Source: JAEUMD01 sp050246945 (GTDB taxonomy: Bacteria; Pseudomonadota; Alphaproteobacteria; Rhizobiales; Hyphomicrobiaceae). Taken from it: DNA of 64,000 nt. Position numbers and translations under genes: made by a program. The number at the start of each line of letters is the position of its first letter. The first letter of the stretch is position 1. Positions 18,321-26,780 of the stretch are shown here, piece by piece. Under the pieces are notes generated by a model. It was not told the origin of the DNA. It did not search any database and worked only from the letters and a program-made list of their open reading frames with translations. The DNA is taken from positions 217,606-281,605 of the forward strand of contig JBFWVC010000003.1 of the NCBI GenBank assembly GCA_050246945.1. Direction: 5' to 3'.

Positions 18321-19601
18321 CTATGTGGACGACTTGCCCGGGTTGCGCCCACCACGCGTCAGCGTTGCAACAATGCCACGCAGTGTCCGCACTTCCTGAG
18401 CCGTCAGCCCGGCTCGCAGAAAAATGGAGCGGAGGTTGCGCACCGTCACGTGACGCCGCTCCGGCGGGGTGAAGAAGCCTTTGGCTTCTAGTTCGGCCTC
18501 GATGTGCTCGAAGAAGCGCTCGATTTCTTCGTGCTTGGCGGGAACGTCGTGACCGAGGTGCAGGCCGGAGGAAATGCGCCGGTCGTGTGCGGTCTTGCGG
18601 CCAAGCGTGGCCACGTCGCCCGATCGCAGCCAGGCATAGCCCTGCAACAGAACCGCCTGGGCGAGGTTGAGTGAGGCGAACTTCGCATTCACCGGGATCA
18701 TCACGACAGCGTCGCAGCGCGCCACTTCGGAGGTCTCCAGACCGTTCCGCTCGCGGCCAAACAACATGGCGCAGCGCTGGCCTTCTCCGATGCGTTGGCG
18801 CATCTCGGTCGCGGCCTCTTCCGGTGTCAGGATCGGCTTTCGAAGATCGCGCTGGCGGGCGGTCGTTGCGACGACATAGTTCAGATCGCCGATAGCGGAC
18901 GATAGTGTGTCGTGAAGCGCCGCACCATCGACAATGGCTGCTGCGCCCGACGCCACGGCGCGCGCCTTTTCGCTCGGCCATCCATCGCGCGGGTTGATGA
19001 CACGTAGTTCGTCGAGGCCGAAGTTCGCCATGGCACGAGCGACCATGCCGACATTCTCGGCAATCTGCGGCTCCATGAGAATGACGGCGGGTGCCATCTG
19101 TTCAGCGAAAGCCGGATCGAACAGCTTCTCCGTGGTGCGCAGGCCGTATCTCACCTTGCGCAGCACGCGACGCGCCCAGAACCAGTATTCCTCCCCCATG
19201 AAGGTTCGCGCCAGATGATCGAGCGAGGCTACTTCGCGCTCGCTGCGACCCTGCCCGCCGGTGATCTTGAGAGCGCTCGAGCCCGAGCGGATCTCGCTGA
19301 AGCGCAGACAATAGTCATCGAGCGTGGCAATGCCCGCCTTCAGCGCATCGAGGCGGCAGCCGGGACAGACGGCTCCGTCGGCCTCGCAGCGACGCTCGGC
19401 GCAATAAATCATAACCTGCTCGAGATCGTCGCGTGTCAGGTGCGCACACGTGCCGGGACCCAGCACACTGTCGATGCCGTCCTCGTGCGCCCGATGGACT
19501 AGACCGCCGACGATCGGCAGGCCGGCACCCGACGCTGCCCCAGCGCAGTCGCCCGCGGCAAGCGGACGGCCTTCAGCAACTATGACGGGAGGCACGGTCA
19601 C
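18321..19601 (-). CDS. TrmJ-like SPOUT RNA 2'-O-methyltransferase with long Cys-rich N-terminal extension
   Basis: Residues about 169-426 are a TrmJ/SpoU-type methyltransferase, which methylates a ribose 2'-OH in tRNA using SAM. Motifs are VILMEPQIAENVGMVARAMANFGLDELRVINPRDGWPSEKA cut into its parts: ILMEPQIAENVGMVARAM, then INPRDGWP, later MLFGRERNGLE and the knot segment IPVNAKFASLNLAQAV. TrmJ proteins usually start close to this core. Here 168 residues precede it, with cysteines at 52, 67, 72, 79, 82 and 98; CPGC at 79-82 suggests metal binding. I do not recognise that domain. The open frame is continuous. The ATG or equivalent at 19601 gives MTVPPVIVAEGRP; a start inside is possible. Confidence 0.85.
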   Translation of the reverse strand: MTVPPVIVAEGRPLAAGDCAGAASGAGLPIVGGLVHRAHEDGIDSVLGPGTCAHLTRDDLEQVMIYCAERRCEADGAVCPGCRLDALKAGIATLDDYCLRFSEIRSGSSALKITGGQGRSEREVASLDHLARTFMGEEYWFWARRVLRKVRYGLRTTEKLFDPAFAEQMAPAVILMEPQIAENVGMVARAMANFGLDELRVINPRDGWPSEKARAVASGAAAIVDGAALHDTLSSAIGDLNYVVATTARQRDLRKPILTPEEAATEMRQRIGEGQRCAMLFGRERNGLETSEVARCDAVVMIPVNAKFASLNLAQAVLLQGYAWLRSGDVATLGRKTAHDRRISSGLHLGHDVPAKHEEIERFFEHIEAELEAKGFFTPPERRHVTVRNLRSIFLRAGLTAQEVRTLRGIVATLTRGGRNPGKSST

Positions 19602-19623
19602 GTCCAGGCGATCTCCTTCAGAT

Positions 19624-19789
19624 TAGTGTCGTGATCGCGAAATTCGTCACATTCTGCGGCAACCCCGGAACGAATTTCGCGTTTCTGACGACACTAGCAA
19701 TTTCAGAGGTCTAATGTGATCGAGATCGAGAAGTCCGCCTCGCAATCAGGCCGAAAAGTATGAAGCGGACTTCTCGATCATCACACTAG
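19624..19789 (+). repeat. 166-bp two-hairpin MITE-like element, copy A
   Basis: Begins TAGTGTCGTGATCG and ends ATCATCACACTAG. The left half is an inverted repeat (TAGTGTCGT with ACGACACTA, nested over CGCGAAATTCGT with ACGAATTTCGCG). The right half is a second hairpin (GATCGAGAAGTCCGC with GCGGACTTCTCGATC). The outer ends form imperfect terminal inverted repeats. It lies 22 bases upstream of the trmJ start. Confidence 0.85.
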
Positions 19790-20040
19790 GTGATGTCTTG
19801 GCTTTCAATGCCGGGCTCGCCTCGATAAAGACCAGCGTGGCGAACCATGCAAGACCGATAAGGTTCTCGCCAAGCCATCCACGCCGACCTTTGACGGCTA
19901 CGGGCGGGCTGCCGGCGCGCGGCATGGCGGCCGCCAATCGGCCAGCCCCTCATCCCTTCCGCTCACTTGTTGCGCTGCGGCAACCTGTCTATGGTGCCGC
20001 CGCTTAGCGAATTCGCACCGATTAACCGAGGTTGAGGCCC

Positions 20041-21258
20041 ATGCAGAAGATCAAGGTGGAAGGTACCGTCGTCGAGATGGACGGAGACGAGATGACCCGC
20101 ATCATCTGGCAGTTCATCAAGGACAAGCTGATCCACCCGTATCTCGACATCAACCTCGAGTACTACGACCTGGGTGTCGAGCATCGCGACGCCACCAACG
20201 ACCAGGTGACGATTGACGCTGCGAACGCGACGAAGAAGCACGGCGTGGCCGTCAAGTGCGCGACGATCACGCCCGACGAGGCGCGCGTCAAAGAGTTCAA
20301 CCTCAAGGAAATGTGGAAAAGCCCCAACGGCACCATACGCAACATCCTCGGCGGCGTCATCTTCCGCGAGCCCATCATTTGCAAGAACGTGCCGCGCCTC
20401 GTGCCGGGCTGGACGCAGCCGATCATTGTCGGCCGTCACGCTTTCGGCGACCAGTATCGCGCAACTGACTTCAAGTTCCCTGGCAAGGGCACTCTGACGA
20501 TCAAGTTCGTCGGCGAGGACGGATCGGTGATCGAGAAGGAAGTGTTCAAGGCACCGGGCTCCGGCGTGGCGATGGCCATGTACAATCTCGACGAGTCGAT
20601 CCGCGATTTCGCGCGCGCCTCCTTGAACTACGGCCTCAACCGCAACTATCCAGTCTACCTTTCGACCAAGAACACCATCCTCAAGGCATATGACGGACGC
20701 TTCAAGGACATCTTCCAGGAGATTTTCGACGCCGAGTTCAAGGCGGAGTTCGACAAGCGCGGCATCGTCTACGAGCACCGTCTCATCGACGACATGGTAG
20801 CCTCGGCGCTGAAGTGGTCCGGCGGCTACGTGTGGGCGTGCAAGAATTACGATGGCGACGTGCAGTCCGACACGGTCGCTCAGGGCTTCGGCTCACTGGG
20901 TCTCATGACCTCGGTCCTCATGACGCCGGACGGCAAGACGGTCGAAGCGGAAGCCGCGCACGGAACGGTGACGCGCCACTACCGCGAGCACCAGAAGGGC
21001 AAGGAAACCTCGACCAATTCGATCGCCTCGATCTTCGCCTGGACGCGCGGCCTTGCGCACCGCGCCAAGCTCGACGGCAACGAGCCGTTGAAGAAGTTCG
21101 CCGACACGCTTGAGAAAGTGTGCGTCAACACGGTCGAGGCGGGCTACATGACGAAGGACCTCGCACTTCTCGTCGGTGCCGACCAGAAGTGGCTGTCTAC
21201 AAGCGGCTTCCTCGACAAGGTCGACGAGAACCTGAAGAAGGCGATGGGCGCGGCATAA
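20041..21258 (+). CDS. icd: Isocitrate dehydrogenase, NADP-dependent
   Basis: TCA-cycle enzyme converting isocitrate to 2-oxoglutarate with NADP. The ATG at 20041 (MQKIKVEGTVVEMDGDEMTR) has TTGAGG upstream. This is the eukaryote-like homodimeric type found in alphaproteobacteria: KSPNGTIRNILGG in the substrate loop, AGTQ-like segments absent, and TPDGKTVEAEAAHGTVTRHYR in the metal and cofactor region. The 405 residues match that type. It is monocistronic, with a terminator-like hairpin downstream. Confidence 0.97.
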   Translation: MQKIKVEGTVVEMDGDEMTRIIWQFIKDKLIHPYLDINLEYYDLGVEHRDATNDQVTIDAANATKKHGVAVKCATITPDEARVKEFNLKEMWKSPNGTIRNILGGVIFREPIICKNVPRLVPGWTQPIIVGRHAFGDQYRATDFKFPGKGTLTIKFVGEDGSVIEKEVFKAPGSGVAMAMYNLDESIRDFARASLNYGLNRNYPVYLSTKNTILKAYDGRFKDIFQEIFDAEFKAEFDKRGIVYEHRLIDDMVASALKWSGGYVWACKNYDGDVQSDTVAQGFGSLGLMTSVLMTPDGKTVEAEAAHGTVTRHYREHQKGKETSTNSIASIFAWTRGLAHRAKLDGNEPLKKFADTLEKVCVNTVEAGYMTKDLALLVGADQKWLSTSGFLDKVDENLKKAMGAA

Positions 21259-21295
21259 CCCCATCTGTTTTTCAAAGCCGAGTTTCCGACCTGAC

Positions 21296-21327
21296 GCGCC
21301 CGGTCGTGCATTCCCACGTCCGGGCGC
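21296..21327 (+). terminator. Terminator hairpin after icd
   Basis: Stem GCGCCCGG-T-CGTG pairs with CACG-T-CCGGGCGC (one T-T mismatch) around a 6-base loop, 38 bases past the icd stop. The T-run after it is weak (TGTCGTTTG). Confidence 0.6.
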
Positions 21328-21786
21328 TGTCGTTTGTGGCGTCGTTCGAAGATGCACACGACCGCAATCGCCCATGCATTCGCGAGTTCTGCCCAGAACA
21401 CGTTCAGCTGAACTGCGCAGCCGTTCAGCGTGAAGAAAATGCATAGTTCAAAGACTTGGATCGTGTTCGTGCGTCCATGCGAGGTGAACACGATCGAGGC
21501 GACTTACGAGGTTGCGACCATGCCAAAACCTCCTCCATCTGCTTCCTTCAAACATTTAGCAAAGAATGTGCTGCAGGGTTCGCAAAAGCGCGAGATTCGC
21601 AGAATATTTGAGCTTCGTTCGCGCCAGATCTGCACATTGGACCACGCGCAATTGCGATATTCGTAAGGCTAAATTGGAATCCGTGCACGGCTCAAAAAAT
21701 GCACGCCGTCGCGCGCGTATTGTTTCATCAATTGTCAACAACTTCCGCCCGTTTTCAAAACAGTTCAAACACACGGGCAAGGTCGA
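21328..21786. other. Intergenic stretch, icd to tadG-like gene
   Basis: Contains palindromic repeat copy R2 and the AT-richer upstream region of the tadG-like gene. I see no protein gene or RNA gene in it. Confidence 0.5.
21458..21495 (+). repeat. Dispersed palindromic repeat, copy R2 (diverged)
   Basis: GGATCGTGT and ACACGATC arms with a 21-base diverged interior. Same orientation as R1. Confidence 0.6.
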
Positions 21787-23052
21787 ATGTCTCAGTCTCA
21801 ATCAAAATATCTGTCCAACGAAGCGGGCTCCATCGCAATGCTTGCAGGCTTGATTATGGCCATACTGTTGATGGCTGTCGGCTTTGCGATCGACTACACG
21901 CGCATCATCCGCGACCGCCAGCATGCGCAACAGGCACTCGATGCATCCCTTCTCGCCGCTGCCGTATCCTATCAGGGTGGAAGCACCAAAGAGGACGCAA
22001 AGCGCGCTGCCAGGAACTATCTGGATGCAAACACTGATCCGTCGCACAAGTTTGATGTAACTTTTGAGTTTAGCGAATCGAGCGTGAGCGGCCAGCTGCG
22101 TTCCTCGACACTCACGCCGATCATGTCTGTATTCGGCTATCGCGACGTGAAATGGAATGTAGGCGGGGAAGTCGGCTACTCCCAGCCACCGGCAATCGAC
22201 TACTCGCTCGCGCTCGACATTTCATCATCGATGGAGGCCGGCGGGCACATGGATGCGCTGAGAAGCGCACTCGAGGAATTCTCGACCACGGCCTTCGAGG
22301 GTAGCAAGCCTGGCGATGTCTCGGTCACGCTGGTTCCTTTCGCCAATGGCGTCTCGTTCCCTGACAAATTCACCAAATGGCTAAGACCAGCCAAAGGAAA
22401 CGCCAAGAAGGACGAATTTGTGGGTTGCTTCGAAGCTGAAGTCCTCCATTTCAAGGCAAGCCTGAGCAAGCAGAAGCTGGGCACATACCAGGCCGCACCG
22501 GACCTCGTGCAAGTGGCCCAGAACAACATCTTCTGTCCCAGGCCCGGAACACAGATCTCGTTTTATGCCGAAACGGAATCGCAACTCTCCAGCCGGATCA
22601 GCTCTCTGCAGAGCTATCAGGGAACGGCCACCGCTGATGCACTCTCCTGGGCATGGCGCACACTCGAACCGGACTGGCAGAACGAATTCGCGGAAAGCAG
22701 CAAGTATCCGCGAGAGCACAGCAAAGATTACCGGAAGGTTCTGGTGCTGCTGACCGACGGGCTGCCCTATGTCCGCCCCTGGTCTGAGAAAAAGTTGAGC
22801 GATGGGCGCAAGGAGCAGCTGCGCCGGGAGGCATTGAAAGACTTCCAGGCTGTATGCGAGGCAATACGTGCGGACGGGCGCTTTGATCTCTACACGATCG
22901 GCTACGGCGACTCGATGACGCCTGACGAGTCGGCGGCACTCCAGGGATGCACCGCCGGCAAGGGTACGTTCCTGCGCGCAAACAAGACCAACGTCTCACA
23001 AGTGTTCAAGAACATCGCCCGTACCACCGCGCAGATCGCTCTGAGGCGATGA
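21787..23052 (+). CDS. TadG-like Flp pilus-type protein with von Willebrand factor A domain
   Basis: Residues 1-55 match the TadE/TadG N-terminal pattern: a short polar N-terminus (NEAGSIAMLAG), a membrane helix (LIMAILLMAVGFAIDYTRI) and the segment RQHAQQALDASLLAAA. A vWA domain follows, with the MIDAS motif DISSS starting at Asp144, GTATADALSW and LLTDGLP. TadG proteins anchor in the inner membrane and face the periplasm in tad (tight adherence) pilus systems. No other tad gene lies nearby, so it is an orphan. No strong ribosome site is visible. The gene is convergent with nothing and is followed by a strong hairpin. Confidence 0.85.
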   Translation: MSQSQSKYLSNEAGSIAMLAGLIMAILLMAVGFAIDYTRIIRDRQHAQQALDASLLAAAVSYQGGSTKEDAKRAARNYLDANTDPSHKFDVTFEFSESSVSGQLRSSTLTPIMSVFGYRDVKWNVGGEVGYSQPPAIDYSLALDISSSMEAGGHMDALRSALEEFSTTAFEGSKPGDVSVTLVPFANGVSFPDKFTKWLRPAKGNAKKDEFVGCFEAEVLHFKASLSKQKLGTYQAAPDLVQVAQNNIFCPRPGTQISFYAETESQLSSRISSLQSYQGTATADALSWAWRTLEPDWQNEFAESSKYPREHSKDYRKVLVLLTDGLPYVRPWSEKKLSDGRKEQLRREALKDFQAVCEAIRADGRFDLYTIGYGDSMTPDESAALQGCTAGKGTFLRANKTNVSQVFKNIARTTAQIALRR

Positions 23053-23112
23053 AGGCGTCGCGCGGCACCCATCGCGCGGCGGCCAAGGGTACAGGCGCAC
23101 ATTGGCAATCAA

Positions 23113-23144
23113 AACGCCCGACAGCGTGATCGCTGCCGGGCGTT
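23113..23144 (+). terminator. Terminator hairpin after tadG-like gene
   Basis: A 14-bp stem with one mismatch (AACGCCCGACAGCG with CGCTGCCGGGCGTT) and a TGAT loop, 60 bases past the stop. No long T-run follows, but the stem is very strong. Confidence 0.75.
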
Positions 23145-23358
23145 CCATGTCCAACACGATTGCTGATTGCGGGTGGCTTCCACTTTGCCGGCGCACCGGC
23201 GAGTCCATGAGCTTCGGACTGACAGCCTGAACTCCAACCAGCAACTCAAGCTTCTTCATGGTTGCCGCCCTGGAAGAGCGAAACACTTACCTTCTGTTCA
23301 CTATGACAGGCGATCATGGGCAGATGTCTGTCCGCGGTTTCGAGTTGCGTATCCAGCC

Positions 23359-23760
23359 ATGTCTGAAATCCTAGCCCACCTGGGCGCCATACTTTTCCAG
23401 GCCGGCGCGTTTGCTGCGCTCATCGTGATAACGCCCGCGTTGTATGGTCTTGTCGTCGCCATGCGCCGCTGGTGGCTCGTACTGACTGCAGCCCTTTTCC
23501 TTCTCGGGCTGCTGGGGCGGTTGTCCTTCGATCCACGCATTGCCGATGCGGTCGGGTCGCTCCCCGATGCCATGATCCCCAGCACACAGGGATATGCGAT
23601 GATCGCCGTCAGCTACGTCTTGCTGGCCGTCGTCGTGCGGCTTTCGACGCTGCGGCTCGAATGGCGCGGCTGGAAGCAGAAGTCCATCAAGGACATTCAC
23701 GTGCTTGGCTATCTGATGCCGACGTTAGCGGCAGTGGCACTGGCCCTGCCGGTTCAGTGA
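23359..23760 (+). CDS. Small integral membrane protein, unknown function
   Basis: The ATG at 23359 gives 133 residues (MSEILAHLGAILFQAGAF...) with four predicted membrane helices: about 6-30, 38-56, 80-98 and 114-131. It is not similar to a family I can name. The open frame extends 64 codons upstream but that part is not protein-like. No strong ribosome site is visible. The helix pattern and Trp/Arg boundaries look like a real membrane protein. Confidence 0.6.
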   Translation: MSEILAHLGAILFQAGAFAALIVITPALYGLVVAMRRWWLVLTAALFLLGLLGRLSFDPRIADAVGSLPDAMIPSTQGYAMIAVSYVLLAVVVRLSTLRLEWRGWKQKSIKDIHVLGYLMPTLAAVALALPVQ

Positions 23761-24077
23761 ACGGTTCTGAGGCTTGATTTCGGTCAGGTGCGCCAGCGGC
23801 CGTATGCGTTAGATGGGGGTCATCGTCGGGTCAAATCGCTCGCCTGCGTCGGCGCCCGTCCCTAGCCGTTGCTTTAACGCCCCAAATTCGCCCGCGTAGG
23901 ATGCGTGCGCGCGTCTGTCTCCGCTGGTGTGGTACGAGATCGTTGTTCGTGCTTCATGGAAGTACAGACACGATCTGGTCGATTGCGTTGAGGATTTTTT
24001 TCACGCTGAGCTGGACGCGCACTTCATCTGCAAATTCCCTGATCGCGCGACACGCGTGATCGCGGTTCGGAGGAAAG
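23761..24077. other. Intergenic stretch before the ferredoxin gene
   Basis: Contains palindromic repeat copy R6 in reverse orientation. No gene supported; I found no remnant of a reductase domain upstream of the ferredoxin. Confidence 0.45.
23938..23981 (-). repeat. Dispersed palindromic repeat, copy R6 (reverse orientation)
   Basis: Matches the reverse complement of the R1/R4/R5 consensus: GATCGTTGTTCGTGCTTCATGG, then ACACGATCTGGTCG. It shows that the family inserts in both orientations. Confidence 0.6.
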
Positions 24078-24341
24078 ATGAAGAACTCATTCGACATCTG
24101 GCTCGTCTGGTCTGATCGGACGCTGCACGTGCCGGCCGATAGGACGGCGATGAGCGTGTTGCAGGATGCTGGCGTGCCTGTCGAGATGGGTTGCGAGCAC
24201 GGCGAGTGCGGCACCTGTGCCACCGAATATGTACAAGGCGATGTCATTCACAATGACACCTGCCTTTCGGCGGCAGATCGCGAGTATGAGTTTTGCCCAT
24301 GCGTATCGCGCGCAAGGGGGCGGCTGGTGCTGCCGTTCTGA
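24078..24341 (+). CDS. Stand-alone 2Fe-2S ferredoxin, phthalate-dioxygenase-reductase type
   Basis: 87 residues with an ideal ribosome site (GGAGGAAAG) before the ATG. The cluster ligands are C39, C44 and C47 (GCEHGECGTC), and C75 in CPCVSRARGRLVLPF. The sequence resembles the C-terminal ferredoxin domain of class IA oxygenase reductases such as VanB, where it is normally fused to FAD and NAD domains. Here it stands alone, so it must take electrons from a separate reductase. No oxygenase is nearby. Expected in the cytoplasm. Partner unknown. Confidence 0.85.
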   Translation: MKNSFDIWLVWSDRTLHVPADRTAMSVLQDAGVPVEMGCEHGECGTCATEYVQGDVIHNDTCLSAADREYEFCPCVSRARGRLVLPF

Positions 24342-24368
24342 CTGTATCACGCTGGCTTCAGCGCAAAT

Positions 24369-25151
24369 CTAGCGACCTGACGGAGATTCCGAGCCCGCAT
24401 CCTTGCCGGCCCAGTCAGCGCTGACCATGCGAAAAGTACCGCCGCGTTTCACTTCCTGGTCGGAGAACCACGGCAGCGTGACACGCAATGTTACCGGTGC
24501 GGGATGCTGCCGGAGGATCCGGTCGATAATGCCGAGGCTGTCGTCGAAACGGACGACTGGCTCAAGCGTCAGCTCGAAATTGCCCTTCTCTGAGACCAGC
24601 TTCGGCCACGCCTTGCCCTTGTTGTAGAAAAGGATCGTACCGGTGTAGGTGCCGCGCCCGGGAATCGAAATAGGCGCGAACGGCGTCTTGGGGCGGTCGA
24701 CACGCTCGAAGTTGCGCGTCGCCGGATCAAACCTGCCCGGAGGCAGGAAAAACGAGCCGTCAACGGTATAGGCCGAATAGAAATCGCGCTCGTTGCCGGC
24801 CTCGCCCACCTTGACGCGCAGATCCAGCGACAGAACCGCGCCGTCGCGGGCGCCCTGGTTGGCGATCGTTATCGGCAGGGCGAACACTTCTGCCTCGTCG
24901 CCGTCACGCGTGTAGTGCACGACTGGCGAGACGTAGAGTTGTAGATCGGGCTGCTTCAGCGATGTCTCCCATAGACTGAATGCAGAGAACACCAGGGCGA
25001 CAAGCGAAACGACTGCGGCGATCCAGTTGGAGAGTGTGTGCGAGCCTTGTCCGCCATGTTGCATTGGCCCTGTTGCTTGTGCGGCGTTCAGCGCGACATT
25101 CTCCGCCGCGTTGGGATCGAGCGGACCGCCGGTCCGGCTGTTCCTGGTCAT
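24369..25151 (-). CDS. Single-span membrane protein with beta-rich domain, unknown function
   Basis: The ATG at 25151 (MTRNSRTGGPLDP) has GGGGGAAATC upstream; the frame runs 41 codons further without support. The first 40 residues are polar. A membrane helix follows at about 42-61 (NWIAAVVSLVALVFSAFSLW). The rest (about 65-260) is beta-rich, with ITIANQGARDGAVLSLDLRVKV resembling a sandwich-type domain. I do not recognise the family. It lies 245 bases downstream of the membrane hydrolase gene on the same strand and may be co-transcribed with it. Confidence 0.7.
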   Translation of the reverse strand: MTRNSRTGGPLDPNAAENVALNAAQATGPMQHGGQGSHTLSNWIAAVVSLVALVFSAFSLWETSLKQPDLQLYVSPVVHYTRDGDEAEVFALPITIANQGARDGAVLSLDLRVKVGEAGNERDFYSAYTVDGSFFLPPGRFDPATRNFERVDRPKTPFAPISIPGRGTYTGTILFYNKGKAWPKLVSEKGNFELTLEPVVRFDDSLGIIDRILRQHPAPVTLRVTLPWFSDQEVKRGGTFRMVSADWAGKDAGSESPSGR

Positions 25152-25396
25152 GATTTCCCCCGACGCCCAAAGCCCCCCGCGTTCCGCAATTGGACCCTGA
25201 TCCGCTGAAGCGAACGTAGTCGCTGCTTCGATCGAATACGTGAGCAAATCAAACACAGAGATCGAGCAGACCACGATGGTCAGCCTTGATTCATTTCAAT
25301 CAAGAACTGCTCCAGAAGGTCTTTAACGGAGCAAATCGGGCGGTGGTGAGGCAATCGGACATACTGCGGGTTCGCCGGCCTGCATGCCACCGAAGA

Positions 25397-26677
25397 CTAC
25401 TTCACGTGCGCCATCCAGTAGGCAAGCGCCCTCAGGATGCGGCGATCCTCGTAAAGTCCCGAGTGACGCAGGCCCGTCCTGGCATCTTCAGTGGCGGCGA
25501 AAGGGACTTCCTGATGCTCGTTGGATTTGGCAACCGGCACGTCCGCCACAGGGCCTATGCCGATGTCGACATGTGCGTGGATCGAAGGGCGCTCCCAGCC
25601 AAACCCGGCAGGATGGCCGCGCAGGAACGAGAGCAGGTACCGAATGACCGCCAGCGCAATGAGTGCATAGATGCCGGCCACGATGGTCGAGGCAAAAAGC
25701 GATGACATGACGTTCTCGATCATCTTGTCGTCGATCGTCACGAAGTCGGCTGCCATCGTGGCCAGCACACTCACAGCGATGGTCACAAGAAACATACCGC
25801 CCCCGATGGCCGCCCCGCGATCCTTGATCCAGCGGATGGCGCGGGTTGGCCAGGACGTGGTGGCCTCAAGGGTGTCGAGAAGGCGGCCAGCCTCGTCGCC
25901 CGGGTAGATGAAGCTCAGGATGTGCGTCGACGGCATCGCGCCGAAATGCAGGGCCTTGGCAAGACGTACGGCGGCACGCTTGCCGCCGATGCGATGCCAG
26001 GCGCGTGCGACATGGGGCACGATCAACGAAGCGATGTATCCGGCGAATAGCCCGGTGGCAGCCGCCGCGCCGACGAACCAGTACCAGGCGTTGTAGTTCG
26101 TCGTTTCGAACCAGTTATCGTAGATGATGGCCGCGGGAATGCCGACGATCCAGGTGACGATGCCCCATACGTTGTCGGACTCGGGTGCGGCTTCGGCCAA
26201 GAGCTGATCCAATGTCTTGCCCTCGACGTGTGGGGCAAGATGCGCAAAGACAAATGGCGTGCCCAGCGTGGCGATGCCTGTCGCGTGGAGAGCCTCGGGC
26301 AAGTGCTTGTGGGCGAAAAGCGCGACGTTGCCACCATGACTATGGGCGACGATGAAATGCTTGGCGAGCGGGTAGCGGGATTTCAGCTCCGTGATGTGGG
26401 TGGCGAGCCTGTAACCCGCCTTGACGCGCGCCCTGTGAGTGTTGCGGCCTGACCATTCGAAGCTATCGAACACCACACGGCGCCCGTGCTCGCCCAGACC
26501 GGCAGCAATCTCCCGGCGCAGGATCGAGCCGTCCCTGGTCCAAGGCGCGCCCTTGGCGAAAGTGCCATGAACGAGCGTAACGACGATCGGTGCGCGGGAG
26601 ACGTGAACCTCCGCGCTCGGCCGCTCAGCCTCGCTGCCATGTGCGGTTCCCCCCGCCGCGTCCATCTGCGCTTCCAT
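25397..26677 (-). CDS. Membrane-embedded alpha/beta hydrolase (lipase-like), paralogue 1
   Basis: 426 residues from the ATG at 26677 (MEAQMDAAGG), chosen for its GGGG-rich upstream site; a TTG 20 codons upstream is possible. Oxyanion segment VTLVHGT, conserved FEWSGRN, and nucleophile Ser113 in AHSHGGN. Two membrane spans come next (about 171-190 and 197-222). Asp261 follows in YPGDEAGRLLD, then two more spans, and His405 in LRHSGLYEDRRIL. The second paralogue, at 51448-52839, keeps all three catalytic positions and WSG.N. The substrate is unknown; lipid or ester hydrolysis at the inner membrane is inferred. Confidence 0.75.
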   Translation of the reverse strand: MEAQMDAAGGTAHGSEAERPSAEVHVSRAPIVVTLVHGTFAKGAPWTRDGSILRREIAAGLGEHGRRVVFDSFEWSGRNTHRARVKAGYRLATHITELKSRYPLAKHFIVAHSHGGNVALFAHKHLPEALHATGIATLGTPFVFAHLAPHVEGKTLDQLLAEAAPESDNVWGIVTWIVGIPAAIIYDNWFETTNYNAWYWFVGAAAATGLFAGYIASLIVPHVARAWHRIGGKRAAVRLAKALHFGAMPSTHILSFIYPGDEAGRLLDTLEATTSWPTRAIRWIKDRGAAIGGGMFLVTIAVSVLATMAADFVTIDDKMIENVMSSLFASTIVAGIYALIALAVIRYLLSFLRGHPAGFGWERPSIHAHVDIGIGPVADVPVAKSNEHQEVPFAATEDARTGLRHSGLYEDRRILRALAYWMAHVK

Positions 26678-26780
26678 GCCCCGGAACTGGTCCCCTGACA
26701 GATCAAATATGTCGAAGAAATCATGAAATTCGTACAAGTAAGGTCGGACATGTCGATGCCGTCAACATGTTCACCCTCTC

